From: Gigaspora rosea
Lineage: Eukaryota; Glomeromycota; Glomeromycetes; Diversisporales; Gigasporaceae
Length of the DNA stretch: 64,000 bases
Direction: 5' to 3'
Assembly: GCA_003550325.1 (NCBI GenBank)
Contig: QKWP01000103.1
Location: 356,677-420,676 of the forward strand
Positions 1 to 10,077 of this stretch are shown here, in pieces. Both the position numbers and the translations under genes were made by a program. Under the pieces are notes generated by a model that saw only the letters and a list, made by a program, of their open reading frames with translations, did not search any database and was not told the DNA's origin. Numbering within the stretch: position 1 is the first letter of the stretch; each line of letters opens with the position of its first letter.

Positions 1-479
1 TTACTCTTATCATTTTTATCATCTTATATTTTTATATATTTTTTTTTTTTACGACTCATTAATTTTTATATATTTTTTTTAGTTATTGTCATTGTTTAAA
101 CCATCCTTTAGAGTTATTGCCTTGGAAGCTACTCTTTTGGAATCACTATCATTTTTGATGTATGTTTTTCATCATTTTTGGTGGTATCGCAGCTTTATTT
201 TTTTTCATATTATTTTTTTCTTTTATTTTTTATCTCTCTATATATTATCATTTTAGCCTCTCTCTTGAGTTACTGCCATTGGAGTTGCCACAATCGGAGT
301 TGTCCCTATTGGAGTTATTTCTAGAGTAGTCATTTCGATTTTTTTTTAAACCTTTCATTTTGGTACTATTACTTTGTTTTTTTTCGATATTATTAGTTGC
401 TGGGTTATATTTAAAGTCGGTAGTTTTAGTAATTAGAAGTATTTTCTTATTCGCATGTAAATTATTAAATTAAACTATT
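1..479. other. AT-rich gene-free start of window
   Basis: T-rich sequence with scattered GGAGTT/GCCATT words (about 110-340) but no open frame of useful length, splice pattern or inverted repeat that I can support. Nothing recognised. Confidence 0.5.
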
Positions 480-628
480 TGTATTATAAAATTTAATTAA
501 TAAAATAATTAAATAATTAAGTTATTTAATAAAATACAAAATTTAGTTAATAAAACTTATAAAATTTAGTTAATAAAATAATTAAATTTAGTTAATAAGA
601 TAATAAAATTTAGTTAATAAAATAATGC
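480..628. repeat. AT-rich tandem repeat (AAATTTAGTTAATAAAATAA)
   Basis: About five imperfect copies of a 20-24 bp unit, AAATTTAGTTAATAAAATAA, read head to tail. Simple satellite-like DNA without coding capacity. Confidence 0.7.
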
Positions 629-683
629 ATATAAGATATATGTTATTATGTATATATGTATGGACATATGCTATTATATGTTA

Positions 684-828
684 CCTGCACGTAAATATGC
701 ACGAGACAATGCATGAGAAAACACATAAAATTGCACGTAAGTACGTGCAGCGTTGCACAGAATTCGTGCCCTTTTATGTGCCATGGATTGCTTTCCCGTG
801 CATTGTCCCATGTATATTTACGTGCAGG
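684..828. repeat. Inverted repeat with CCTGCACGTAAATAT arms
   Basis: The left arm begins CCTGCACGTAAATATGCACG (684 on) and the right arm ends with its near reverse complement (about 795-828), giving arms of about 33 bp around a spacer that is itself rich in TACGTGCA words. Probably a small fold-back element; no convincing target duplication seen. Confidence 0.6.
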
Positions 829-922
829 TTTGTGTGGTCACGTATTTAAACTTTTCCGTGTATTTCAGTATTATTCCGTGCTGTAATTTCTCATAGGGTT
901 GAAATTGTTTACAGGAAATTTC

Positions 923-1048
923 ATCAAAAATATCTTTACAAGTTCTTGACCAAATTTGATGAAAATTTTTTTATTTTAATTGTACGAATCCATATAATTC
1001 AAATAAAAAAATTTATTAAATTTGATCAAGAACTTATAGAGATAATAT
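923..1048. repeat. Hairpin (fold-back) sequence
   Basis: The motif AAGTTCTTGACCAAATTTGA at 938 is matched by its reverse complement near 1015-1035, with T-rich/A-rich inner arms around a short loop. The design (A/T stem flanked by a conserved outer word) resembles the hairpin cluster at 47.8-51.3 kb. Confidence 0.55.
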
Positions 1049-1163
1049 TAATAAAAAGCTTTAAAAGTTAAAATATTTAAGTGACAAAATCGAATAGCAA
1101 TTCCTTAATTTTATTAATAAAATAATATTATACCCAAAATTTTATTAAATGATTATAATATTT

Positions 1164-1375
1164 TGCTCTAATAAAACTTATTTAGCACATAAAAATGCAT
1201 TATGCAAGTAAATTTACTTTTATATTTCTTGAAAATTTAAGAAAAGATGCTTAATTTTTGATTTTTTGATCAAAAAATCCAAAATTAAGTATCTCTTCTT
1301 AAATTTTCAAGAAATATAAAAGTAAATATGCCAGTAAAATATATTTTTATATGCTGCACAAATTTTTTTAGAGCA
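1164..1375. mobile_element. Fold-back MITE, near-complete palindrome
   Basis: The outer ends read TGCTCTAA / TTAGAGCA. The inner arms, including TTTATATTTCTTGAAAATTT at about 1220 and its reverse complement at about 1300, pair almost to the centre (TGATTTTTTGATCAAAAAATC region), so nearly all 212 bp can form one hairpin. No ORF. I did not find a clear target-site duplication, so the class is not assigned. Confidence 0.65.
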
Positions 1376-2335
1376 CCTAAACCTAAGAGCACTATCTAAA
1401 TGTAATAATTTAGTTTTTAGCAAATTACTATAAAAACTTCATGTAATAATTGAATTTTTAGCAAATTTACTTGATTTTAGAGGTAGCAAAAACCTTAAAA
1501 TTTGTGCAGATCAGTTATGACCTATATAAGAGATGTCCGGGGTCCTACTGATATGTTATATATATGTAAACCTTTGTCTTCAAATCTTATATAGGTGTAC
1601 AAAAAAATTTTATTATGGAAGTATACATTGGCTTAAAGCTATATATTTAATGTACAACAGAAGTTTAATATAAGTAAAATTTATTATTTAGCTAATGTAC
1701 AATAAAGATTTAAATATTTAAGTTTATATTTTGGAATTTTTTGAATATTTTCTCAAAGTTTCATTCTAACCTTGCTTGTAATTTTTACCAATTTCTTTCC
1801 ATTGTCTGACTGCCTAGAATTATTCATACTAATTTATATATTACCTTCTAAATAAAATATGTCATCTTTGTTAGGATTAGGATTAAAGTTAGTAAATAAT
1901 ATTATACAGTACTAAAATTTTGCAAGAAAATTTTTTTATTAGTATACAAATAATGATTTTTTAGCAAAGTTTCGCGATAAGTTTAACTTTTCAAAAAAAC
2001 CAATTGTTGTTTTAATTATCACATTATATCTAATCTTGCATTCTAATTGACCAATAACAAAAATTGGTAGAGAAATTAGTATAATCTCTCTTATATACTG
2101 TACAATATACCAATTCAACATAATTAGTAAGTGTACACCAATCTTTTTTTAATAATATTAATTAAGTGTACATTAAAGGTCAATCAAATTTGCTATCAAA
2201 TGGCTTATTTTTGTACACAAATGAACAAACATTTTAAAAAATTTAGTTTGAGTGTACAACAAAGGTTTTTTGTATATATTCAGGGGTCTTCTATAAACCT
2301 TAAATTGTTTTTCTATCTTTGCTATAAGTGGGTTA
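1376..2335. other. Gene-free AT-rich DNA with one stray TIR
   Basis: The only recognisable item is at about 1512-1546: a single terminus ending CGGGGTCCT preceded by GACCTATATAAGAGATGTC, matching the end of the AGGACCCC TIR family seen complete at 22190-22369 and 39285-40175. Its partner end is not visible. The rest shows no supported feature. Confidence 0.5.
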
Positions 2336-2965
2336 TAATATATTCTTCATAAAATAGAAGAAATCATTTCATACTGGTTCAGACCATCTTTTACTTGATA
2401 TGTGTTAGTTTTTCCCAGATTTGTTATAACCTAATTACTTCTTGTTTCTATCATATTCTTAAGTAATTTGATGAATTCAGTTGGACATTTAATTCTTCAC
2501 AGAGCTTTCCATAACATAGATAGATGAACTGAATCATAAGCCTTGAACATATCTTGCGACATGATTAAGAACTTCTTTTTCTTCGTTCATACATCTTTTT
2601 GGATACTAGTTAGCCACTGTATTAGTTGTGGAGTTGAAGTTTGTGATAAAGCTGTATTATTTTGTGAATTTAAAATTTCTAGTTTGTTTAATATTTTATT
2701 TAATCTCGTGGTCATGATCTTAGTAAACAACTTCCTGCTATGTTTTATCAAAATTATAGGTCTTGTTTGCACTAAATTACTGGAAAAGACATTTTTCTTT
2801 GATATTGGGTGCACTAAACCATGTTTCTATACTCTTGGTGCCATTTGGTTTTTTATACAATAATTAAATATTTTTAACAAAATATCTATTGCCATTATTG
2901 GTAATTTCTTTATCATCTCATTTGATACTCCCAATAGTCCGGTTGCCTTACACTGGTCAAAATTA
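2336..2965 (-). pseudogene. LINE reverse-transcriptase fragment (degenerate)
   Basis: Read on the minus strand across two or three frames, this is the middle of a non-LTR reverse transcriptase. In order there are an ATGLLGVSNEM-like finger motif (about 2920-2945), the segment TRPIILIKHSRKLFTKIM typical of the palm entry, a QNNTALSQTSTPQLIQ stretch, and DMFKAYDSVHLSML (about 2525-2560), which is the first catalytic-Asp motif. Stops and frameshifts occur inside (for example between the TSIQKDV segment and DMFKAYDSV). It is a remnant of the same general LINE type as the large element at 5.6-15.6 kb, not a working gene. Its 5' side meets an ATTCAG-rich repeat at about 2952. Confidence 0.75.
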
Positions 2966-3180
2966 AAAAATTCAGCAATTAATAAATCAGCAATTATTCA
3001 TATAATATTCAGTATAAAATAATTCAGTAATTGATAAATCAGTTATCATTTGGTATAAAATAATTCAGCAAATGGTAAATCAGATATTATTCAGTATAAA
3101 ATAATTCAGTAATTAATAAATCAGTTATTATTCAGTAATTAATAAATTAGCTATTATTCAGTATAAATAATTAATTCTGA
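2952..3180. repeat. ATTCAG-rich tandem repeat beginning CACTGGTC
   Basis: Starts CACTGGTCAAAATTAAAAAA and continues as about four degenerate copies of a ~50-bp unit built from TAATTCAGTAATTAATAAATC and TATTCAGTATAAA. It breaks the LINE RT fragment. A similar repeat with the same CACTGGTC end lies at 25600-25945. Confidence 0.6.
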
Positions 3181-3880
3181 AAATATTAAATAAAGAAAAC
3201 ATATAACAGGTTTGTTAAAATGCATTGTAATAATCAAATTTTATTTAGAGCTTGGACTGAATATCCAGATACCTATTTTACTATAACCATTTTATAAAAG
3301 TTGCATTCAGATAACTATTAGTTTTTAGCTATGGTGAAAAATTCTAATAGAATATATTTATTGGTGAATATTACCAAAAAAGAGTTGCTGTTAGAAAGGA
3401 TATAGAATATCCAGATAGACCCTATAAATAACTGGATAACCTTTCAGATATCCAAATAATCATACAGATATCCAGATAATCCGGATAACCTAGAGATTAG
3501 CATTTACTAATTGAATATACTTTCATGAAAACTTCAAGCAAATTCTGAACATAATTTATTAAATATTTAAACTAGTGTGATGGGTGTGCATTTGTGCCAC
3601 CCATCTTATTTAACATTTTTTTAATTTTATTAAGAATTATTGTAAAAAATTTGATTGTACATTTAAAGAATGAGCATGGCTTATACATTTCTGAAAATAT
3701 AAATGTAAACAATGCTTTTAAAAACATTGTTTTTAACAATGTCTTTAAAAGCATTGTTTTAACACTGTCATGTTCAAATAATTCATTTTATATAGGTTTT
3801 TAAAACATTGATACGAAGTTTAGAATTGGTTTAATAACTAGCCAATCACATGAGTTACGGCAAGAGAAACAGTTTCTCTT
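3181..3880. other. Gene-free DNA with ATCCAGAT clusters
   Basis: Repeated words GATATCCAGATAA, GGATAACCT between about 3380 and 3500 suggest decayed repeat DNA. Short open frames at 3572-3803 overlap on both strands and have no recognisable motif. No gene supported. Confidence 0.45.
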
Positions 3881-4207
3881 AGGCTACGCAAAGTTGATTT
3901 TTGTTTTGCATTAAATAGATTTTAAAATTTAGGACGGATAGATGGGGTTTTTTTACTGCAAATAGAATAATTAAAGCTATACAAGGTTAATTTTTCATCT
4001 TGTACAACAAGGGATCAAAAAATTGGACTGGAAATCATATTTTTTCTGTTATTCTTATCAGACAATTACGAGAATTAAGTTCCTCATCCGGTGACACCTG
4101 ATGAAATAGCAGGAAAAAATAAATGTCAAAAATTGAACAATTGGCACAATCAGGATATAAAAAAAAATTGAAAAATGAAAAATGAAAAATCAACATTGAG
4201 TGGCCTT
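3881..4207. mobile_element. TIR element, AAGGCCACGCAAAGTTGATT family, copy 1
   Basis: Ends are AGGCTACGCAAAGTTGATTT on the left and its inverted relative ending GAGTGGCCT on the right, next to TA. The inside contains GGTGACACCTGATGAAATAGC and GGTTAATTTTTCATCTTGTA blocks also found at 57686-58076 and 50507-50706. No coding capacity: a non-autonomous element, probably TA-targeting. Confidence 0.75.
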
Positions 4208-4794
4208 ATCAAATGATTATTTAATAGTTAGATACTCCAATAGGCAAGTTTACACCAAATTAGTAAATGCTTTACAACTAGATTTTTTTTATGTAAAAGC
4301 AAGTAAACTGCTGCAAAACCTGAGCCATTTACAGTCCAATTGGCATGGGCATATGGTCCCACACGGTCCACGGAATCTGTACCAATCCAGACCATACCTG
4401 TACAAATCTGGATCTTGGCCCATGCCACAAAGGCCCATGCCTATCTGACGCAACCTGTACCAATCTGGTCTGATTTTCTTATAGGGCACAAAAGCATAAC
4501 AAGCATAATTAATAAAGCATAATCTGCGCATAAAATGGCCAGAATTAAAGATTGAGTAAAATCAGATTTATCAATTTTCCACTAGTTCCTATTGGATGCA
4601 GCATTTGATTGTACGAAACATAAATCATCAGATTTGAAATTTCAAATAATGGTCAAATGTTAATAAATAATAAAATATACCGTTAAACATGGTTCTAAAA
4701 TTTCAGTCTGTGGGTCAGAGTTTTTTTTTTTGTTTTAATCTACTGTAAATTAATACTCATGTTCATATCCAGAAAATTTTAGATTTTTTCTTTA
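4208..4794. other. Gene-free DNA with GC-richer patch
   Basis: The patch at 4335-4480 is richer in GC and carries near-repeats (CTGTACCAATC twice, GGCCCATGCC and GCATGGGC in opposite orientation), suggesting a decayed inverted-repeat element. The small overlapping frames on both strands look like by-products of that composition. Confidence 0.4.
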
Positions 4795-4945
4795 GTTTTA
4801 TTGGGTAACTCCAGAAAATTAAGGTCACCATCGGGTGATACCGAGAAAAATTTAATAGCAAAAATGGAATAATTGGTATAATTGAAATTTAAAAAAAGAA
4901 GGTCAGTGGGTTTGCAAAACAAAAAATTAACTTCGCATGGCCTTA
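4795..4945. mobile_element. Partial copy of the AAGGCCACGC TIR family, copy 2
   Basis: Matches the right half of the family: GGTCACCATCGGGTGATACC, an A-rich inner arm and the terminal ACTTCGCATGGCCTTA. The left end is absent. Confidence 0.6.
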
Positions 4946-5636
4946 TACTAAAATTTTGCAGAGAATTTTTTTGTTTGGTGCAAAAGACAGTTTTGTAAAC
5001 ATGATTCTTTTCGTAATTTTATATTTTACAGATTCTGTGGTTTTATTGATAAGTTGCTGATAGTGGTTCAGTTTTTACAATAATAATAATGATAAATTTA
5101 CAACTCTGGTGATTACATATTTCACATATTTATATCTGATCTGCATAATCTATAGCATAATTTTAAAAAATTTATTGTATAATTCGCATAATTCGCAGAG
5201 TGCAGTCAACTCTTCCTAACGATCATTCGGACCAAAATTCTAGCTAAGGAATTTGGAAGATATACCCCAAAGTGGTATAACAAGTATACCTAGTAGGCTT
5301 AAATAAACTTAGAGAAAATAGTTTTCTAATATAGGTTACATAAAAGCAAAACTGGGAGACGACAATATTTTTAGAGATTTCTTTCAAAAATAACTTTTTA
5401 AAAAATTTTTGACAAAAAGTGGGCAAGTGCAGTTACCCCATTGTGCAGATCTCTGGTTACAACAACAAACACGTAGATCAAAACAAAGACCAAAACGGGA
5501 AATTTCCAAACCTTTTGAATAAATAAACAAACACGTTATCAGAAATAACTATTACTAATAAGTAGTAATAAAAAAATAAACAATAGAAGTTAAAACAACT
5601 TAATAATAGGAATCTTCTAGAAAAATAGAACCTAAA
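4946..5636. other. Upstream/5' UTR region of the LINE
   Basis: No ORF on the LINE strand until 5637. The last ~200 bases are A-rich with few T runs, like the LINE coding strand, so the 5' UTR probably starts near 5430-5460. I could not fix the 5' boundary or a target duplication. Confidence 0.4.
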
Positions 5637-6686
5637 ATGGAAGAACTAGGAACATACAGGAATATATTTACCTATGCGGAAATTGAAGTATGGGATCAGC
5701 TAAAAGCTTTAGACAGGAAAGTGACGAATAAAGATAAAAATATAGCAAGGTGGCTTGGATTGAGTAACCAAAATGCAGTGTGTTTAATAAGGAAAGTCAT
5801 TGAGATGTATAAATGGATTGAATATAAAAAAGCAACCAAGCAAGAGGTATGCGGAGAAAAAGAGGCTCTCGTATCAGGCAAGGAGAAAGAGACCAACCTC
5901 ACACGTAAAGATAAAGTCAAAAAAGTATTAAATGACACAGAGTGTGGAGTCCTAGATTACGGTAGTGCTCCTATGTTCGGTTCGGGTTCGGTCCGGTTCG
6001 GATCCGATCCGGGATCGAACCGAACTCGAACTCTAAATTTTGCTAGTTTCAAACTCCGGACCAGACTCAAACTCAGTTAAGAGTTCGGTTCGGTCCGAAG
6101 TTTGTCAAACTAGTTTGAAGTTCGAATATTTATACTAGTATTCGGATTAGTGTTACGAATCAGGCAAAAAATCATAATCGATTAGTTAGGTCGTGCAAAC
6201 AAATATAATTGTTTCTCATAACCCGGCCGGGTGCCTTTTTTGAAAAAATTAAAATTTTATTTTATATATATATTATATATATATAATTTTTAAGGAAATT
6301 TTAATTTGGTGCACCATGCACTGTGATGCACCCCTAATCACGGGGTATAAATAGTGATTAACAACCGATTGAATCAGTTGAATTTTTTTTAATTTTTTTG
6401 TTTCAACGCGTTTAGTTATTAATATATTTTTTTTTTTGTGACACTTCACTTGAGTTGGTGTCATCGTCGTTACCGGAGCCGTCGTTTGGAATTGGTGCCA
6501 TAGTTTCGTTTCGTTATTGGTGTCTTGGCGAATTGTGTGTCGCCATTGTTGTTGGCTGTTGGTGGGAATTTGTGTCTTTATCGAGTACGTCGTTTAGGTG
6601 TCGTTTCTTGTATGTTGGCAATGACAGCCTTACTCCTAGTTTTGTTGCTGGCGCGTCATTTCACGACAATGTTGGCTAATGACAAG

Positions 6687-7303
6687 GTAGGAGGTTAGAG
6701 TATTGTTCTTGATTTCTTGTTCATGAATACATACTGACAGTTCTTTTTTTTTCTAGGACGTTCATGAAAATTGTGGGCAATTGTCTTGGTATTTGGGGCG
6801 TATGCTTTAATTTTTTTGTCTTGCTTTTTCGATTCGTGAATGTGTTACTAACACTTGTTTCTTTTTTTTAAGGATTGCTAGGCTTCTTGGAACCTGTTAG
6901 GCGTTTGTTTGAAAATTCTGGAGAGTATGATTTTGTAGATACGTTGTTCTTGTTTTTTTTCTTGCTTCTGAACGCGTTACTAACGCTTTTTTTTTTTTTT
7001 TTTTTTTCTAGGTCCTTTAGGGTGTTTTTGAACTTTCTTGGGATGCATGTCTTGCAAGTCCGGGACGTATGGTTTTATTTTTTTCGTTGTTGCTTTTGTC
7101 TTGTGAATGCATTACTAACGTTTTTCATTTTTTTGTTAGGTCGGTCTTGAGAACTGTTTTGTGGCCACCATTCTTCGCCGTTCTTTGGATATGCTAGGTT
7201 CGTATGTTTTCCTCTTTTGTTTTTATTTTGATTGTTTTGCTTTTACTAACACCTTTTTGATGCCATTACATAATGCTCTCGTCGTTGGCATCATCGTTCT
7301 TGG
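6687..7303 (+). repeat. ~131-bp tandem array in which each unit carries spliceosomal intron signals
   Basis: The word TTACTAAC (or ACTGAC in the first unit) recurs near 6733, 6847, 6978, 7112 and 7243, about 114-134 bases apart. Each is followed by a long T tract and an AG (ends at 6756, 6872, 7011, 7139), and the next GTATG donor follows 43-62 bases later (6800, 6925, 7067, 7202). These match fungal donor GTATG, branch site CTAAC and polypyrimidine-AG acceptor, so each unit reads as a 73-87 nt intron plus a tiny exon. The exons (about 43, 52, 55, 62 nt) do not share an obvious frame, so no protein is claimed. The last unit lacks a clear acceptor. Confidence 0.6.
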
Positions 7304-7479
7304 AGTGATAAAAACGCTTTAATTGTGGTATCAGCGTTATTAGATGGTGAATTACTTTCGTAGCTATCGCTGCCGTTATTGGAGTATGGAAAACTTAGCA
7401 TTGTTAATTTCGTGTTATTGTTGGTGGTCGCCGTAGTACAGCATTTTTATTGTTGGATTCATCGTTTTTGCTGTTAGTT

Positions 7480-7660
7480 GGGGTTAGGGTTTTTGAATTT
7501 CTTCGCGTTTAGGGTTAGGGTGTCTTGGTTTTGGTTATATAGTTTTATTGTGTGGGTTTTATTAGGAGGCTGCGATCGGGTAGTTGAATTTTAAGGTTAG
7601 GGTTGCGGGTTAAGGTTAGAGTAAGGATACAGACACGGGTTATAGGTTAGGGTAAGGTTT
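7480..7660. repeat. Interstitial TTAGGG-type (telomere-like) repeats
   Basis: Several GGTTAGGG/TTTAGGGTTAGGG words spread over about 180 bases, interrupted by unrelated sequence, inside the hAT-like element. TTAGGG is the usual telomere repeat in filamentous fungi. The copies are short and dispersed, so this may be chance in a G/T-biased strand. Confidence 0.45.
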
Positions 7661-8310
7661 TGGACAGAATTAGTGGTAAGCTATGATATTCGTTACTAGA
7701 AACATTTATACTATGTATATTACGCACATAAATATGATACAATAATTAAATAACTATGATATAATAAATACTGTACATAAAACTATTATAATATAATATA
7801 ATAAAATAAATAAAACTTACCGGTAAATTATTTAAATCGATCATGCAATATCATTCGTCGCAACTAATCGATTAATCGATTTTTGATTCATATTACTAAT
7901 TCGGATTTCAAACTAGTTTGACAAACTTCGGACCGAACCCGGACCGAACTCGAACTTGACTAAAAAGTTCGAAACAAAAAGTTCGAGTTCGGTTCAAAAA
8001 TTGAACCGGATTCAAACTGGACAAAAGTCCGGTTTGGTCCGATCCGATAGGAGCCCTAGATTACGGAATAGAAGAAATCCTAGCAAGGGTAGAAGACAGT
8101 AGTGTACCTGCGGAGCAAGAACTGAATGAAAAAGTTCCTAAAGAAAATGATTATGAAGTTATGAAGCAAAGAGAAAATAAGATGGAAATAGACTCAAATG
8201 GTGAAAACATAGTGACGGTACCCCCAAGTACTCCATCGGAAATAGAGACTAAGGACATATACAGCTCAAGATGGGCTCCACAGACAAAGGAAGTTACTGA
8301 CGAAAATTAA

Positions 8311-9238
8311 GAAAAGAAGAAAGATAAAATTGGCCTGACAGTATGGAATATCCCAACATTCACTAGAGCAGTGCAACTAAAAAGAGCCCTTAGCTTTTAT
8401 GAAAGAGTGACTATCCTCAGAGTGATTGCATGCGGTAGAACCAAGGTGCTCTATATAGAAATAGAACCAAAAGATGACAAGAAAAAGCTTTTCTTAGAAA
8501 AAGCATGGCAGTTCACTTCGAGCTGGGAAAGTTAGTTAGGCTAACACAGGGGAAATTCGATAAAGAAGCCTTAGTAGTGAGGAATAAAATTAAAGGAATA
8601 ATTAGAAATTTGCTGACATCAGCTATAGAGTCTGCATTGCTCCGACAATTGAGAGGAAGTAATGCGAAGGCCATCTACATTTCACAAAATAGTAACAGGA
8701 ATCAGAGAAGAACTGCCAGTGTTTATTTTGAAACAAACGAGGACCTTCAAAGCGCAGTAAACAGACCAGTTTGGTATTATAATGCTAGACTAGATGGGAA
8801 ATGAAGAATATTTATTTACGAAAAGAAGGGAATAAGAGAATATTACAAGAGAAACCAAGGAACCCAGATGTAACAGAAGGAGATGAGAGTAGAGATTATG
8901 GATCGAAGGACAAGGGAATAATGAAAGAGTATAGAAAAGAGCAAGGTTATAATACGAATAAAATAGGAATTAAGAATCAGAGTCACAAAATATACGGAGT
9001 CAGGCACTGGGACAACAAGGAACAAAACAAAGAGAATCATTTGGCAAAGAAAAAGGCAATACTAGACCTACATGCAAACAAAAACATGCGAGAAGATGGT
9101 GAAGGGAAGGAAAATAAGAGTACAGTTCCAGATTTCATAGAGTCAATTATTTCTTCGTTAATGGGCGACTTTAAAAACAAGGTATTAGAGGAAATCTCAA
9201 AAGCAAGTAGGGCACAGGAGTGCCCTACTCGCTCCTAA
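8311..9238 (+). pseudogene. LINE ORF1, 3' part (frameshifted)
   Basis: Continuation of ORF1. The frame after the 8308 stop gives LFLEKAWQFTSSW before a stop near 8533, while the +1-shifted frame 8505-8804 carries on with GKLVRLTQGKFDKEAL; a single frameshift near 8515-8530 links them. A second charged segment (8801-9238, Lys/Glu/Asn-rich) follows. Function is presumed RNA binding and packaging; no zinc knuckle (CCHC) could be seen in this stretch. Confidence 0.55.
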
Positions 9239-10077
9239 TGGGCGCCCCAGTTGAACCAATGATTATCAGTACTACGAGTAATTGTCTGGCTTCTAGTAGT
9301 ACTGAAGAGAGTAAAAGCCAGAGAGACAAAGCCATAGTCTTGCGGGAGGACGTTAACAAGTATGCAGCAGTTAAAGTTGGTGTTCATAATATAAACGGCA
9401 TTAAAAACAATATGCAGAAGTTACAGGAGGTGTGTAACTATAGTAAAGAACATAAATTGAACATCATTGGCCTGGTGGAAACAAACATTAGCGAGAAAGA
9501 AGCAAAGTTTATAAATATCGAAAATTCTATATATCAGGGGTATTGGTCTAGTGCAGAATTGACCAAAAGAAAAGGTTCAAGAGTAGGAATCTTAATTGAC
9601 GGGGAATGGAGCAGACATATTACAAAGGTAGAGAAACTGAACCCATATATGATAGGCATGACTCTTTCATTTAAAAAGAATGCTTTTAAGATATATATTA
9701 TATACCTCCCACCAAACGATAAAGAAAGAACAAAGGAAATTCAGAGGCAGCTAATGAGAGAAATAGCAGGTGCTAAAGCCAATATCCATCATATCTTGGG
9801 CGGAGATTTTAATAAAATTTTAGATATAGAACTAGATACAGCAAATCGGAAGGACAGACAAAAATGTAAGGAGCTGCCGTTAACAAAATGGATAGAAAGA
9901 CTAGGCTTCATAGAAAGCTTTCGTCATTGTAACCCTAAAGAGAGAAAGTATACTTGGTCAAATGGAAGAAGTCAAACCAGAATAGATCACATCTGGGTAT
10001 CAAGAGAATTACGTGCAGTGGCCGAAAAATGCGATATCGAAGACATGAGCTTAGTACTGGTAGTGACCATAATCTAG
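9220..10077 (+). pseudogene. LINE endonuclease domain (APE/EEP type)
   Basis: Domain that nicks target DNA to prime reverse transcription. Visible motifs: VGVHNINGIKNN (N-terminal Asn), IIGLVETNIS (catalytic Glu), a YLPPND strand, HHILGGDFNKILD (GDFN), RKYTWSNGRSQTRIDHIWVS (the DH-W segment). The final SDHN motif is present in the DNA at about 10058 (AGTGACCATAATCTAG) but one frame away, so the reading frame is broken just before it and the protein instead ends at 10077. Start at 9220 overlaps the previous frame by 19 bases; the first ~45 residues are not part of the domain. Confidence 0.8.

Larger units (their letters stand above)
5955..8066. mobile_element. hAT-like non-autonomous element, 2096 bp, with 8-bp TSD GATTACGG
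   Basis: The element spans 5963-8058. Its ends are TAGTGCTCCTATG on the left and, read inward from the right, TAGGGCTCCTATCG. The flanks are perfect 8-bp direct repeats GATTACGG (5955-5962 and 8059-8066). An 8-bp duplication and TAG-type ends are the hallmark of hAT. Subterminal regions are full of GGTTCGG/CCGAACC words in both orientations (5975-6110 and 7905-8050), a pattern typical of transposase-binding clusters. No transposase frame is visible. The middle holds an intron-like tandem array and TTAGGG-type repeats. Insertion is younger than the LINE it interrupts, whose frame closes exactly when element plus one TSD are removed. Confidence 0.85.
5637..8310 (+). pseudogene. LINE ORF1, 5' part, split by a transposon
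   Basis: Opens at ATG 5637 (MEELGTYRN...) and runs to 5962. After the hAT-like element (5963-8058) and the second copy of its target site, the same frame resumes at 8067 and stops at TAA 8308-8310, preceded by GAC GAA AAT; beyond that stop the same frame continues with LINE-like sequence (GLTVWNIPTFTRAVQLKRAL, reminiscent of an RRM-type ORF1 domain) to about 8533. So the TAA looks like a point mutation rather than the true end. The product would be a charged RNA-binding ORF1 protein of the LINE particle. Confidence 0.65.

Noticed and set aside
4335-4480. GC-richer patch as an exon
   Set aside because: Repeated and inverted words and ORFs on both strands without motifs point to decayed repeat DNA.
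6455-7150. Small ORFs within the hAT-like element as transposase exons
   Set aside because: Translations are low-complexity (Phe/Leu/Val-rich) without hAT transposase motifs.
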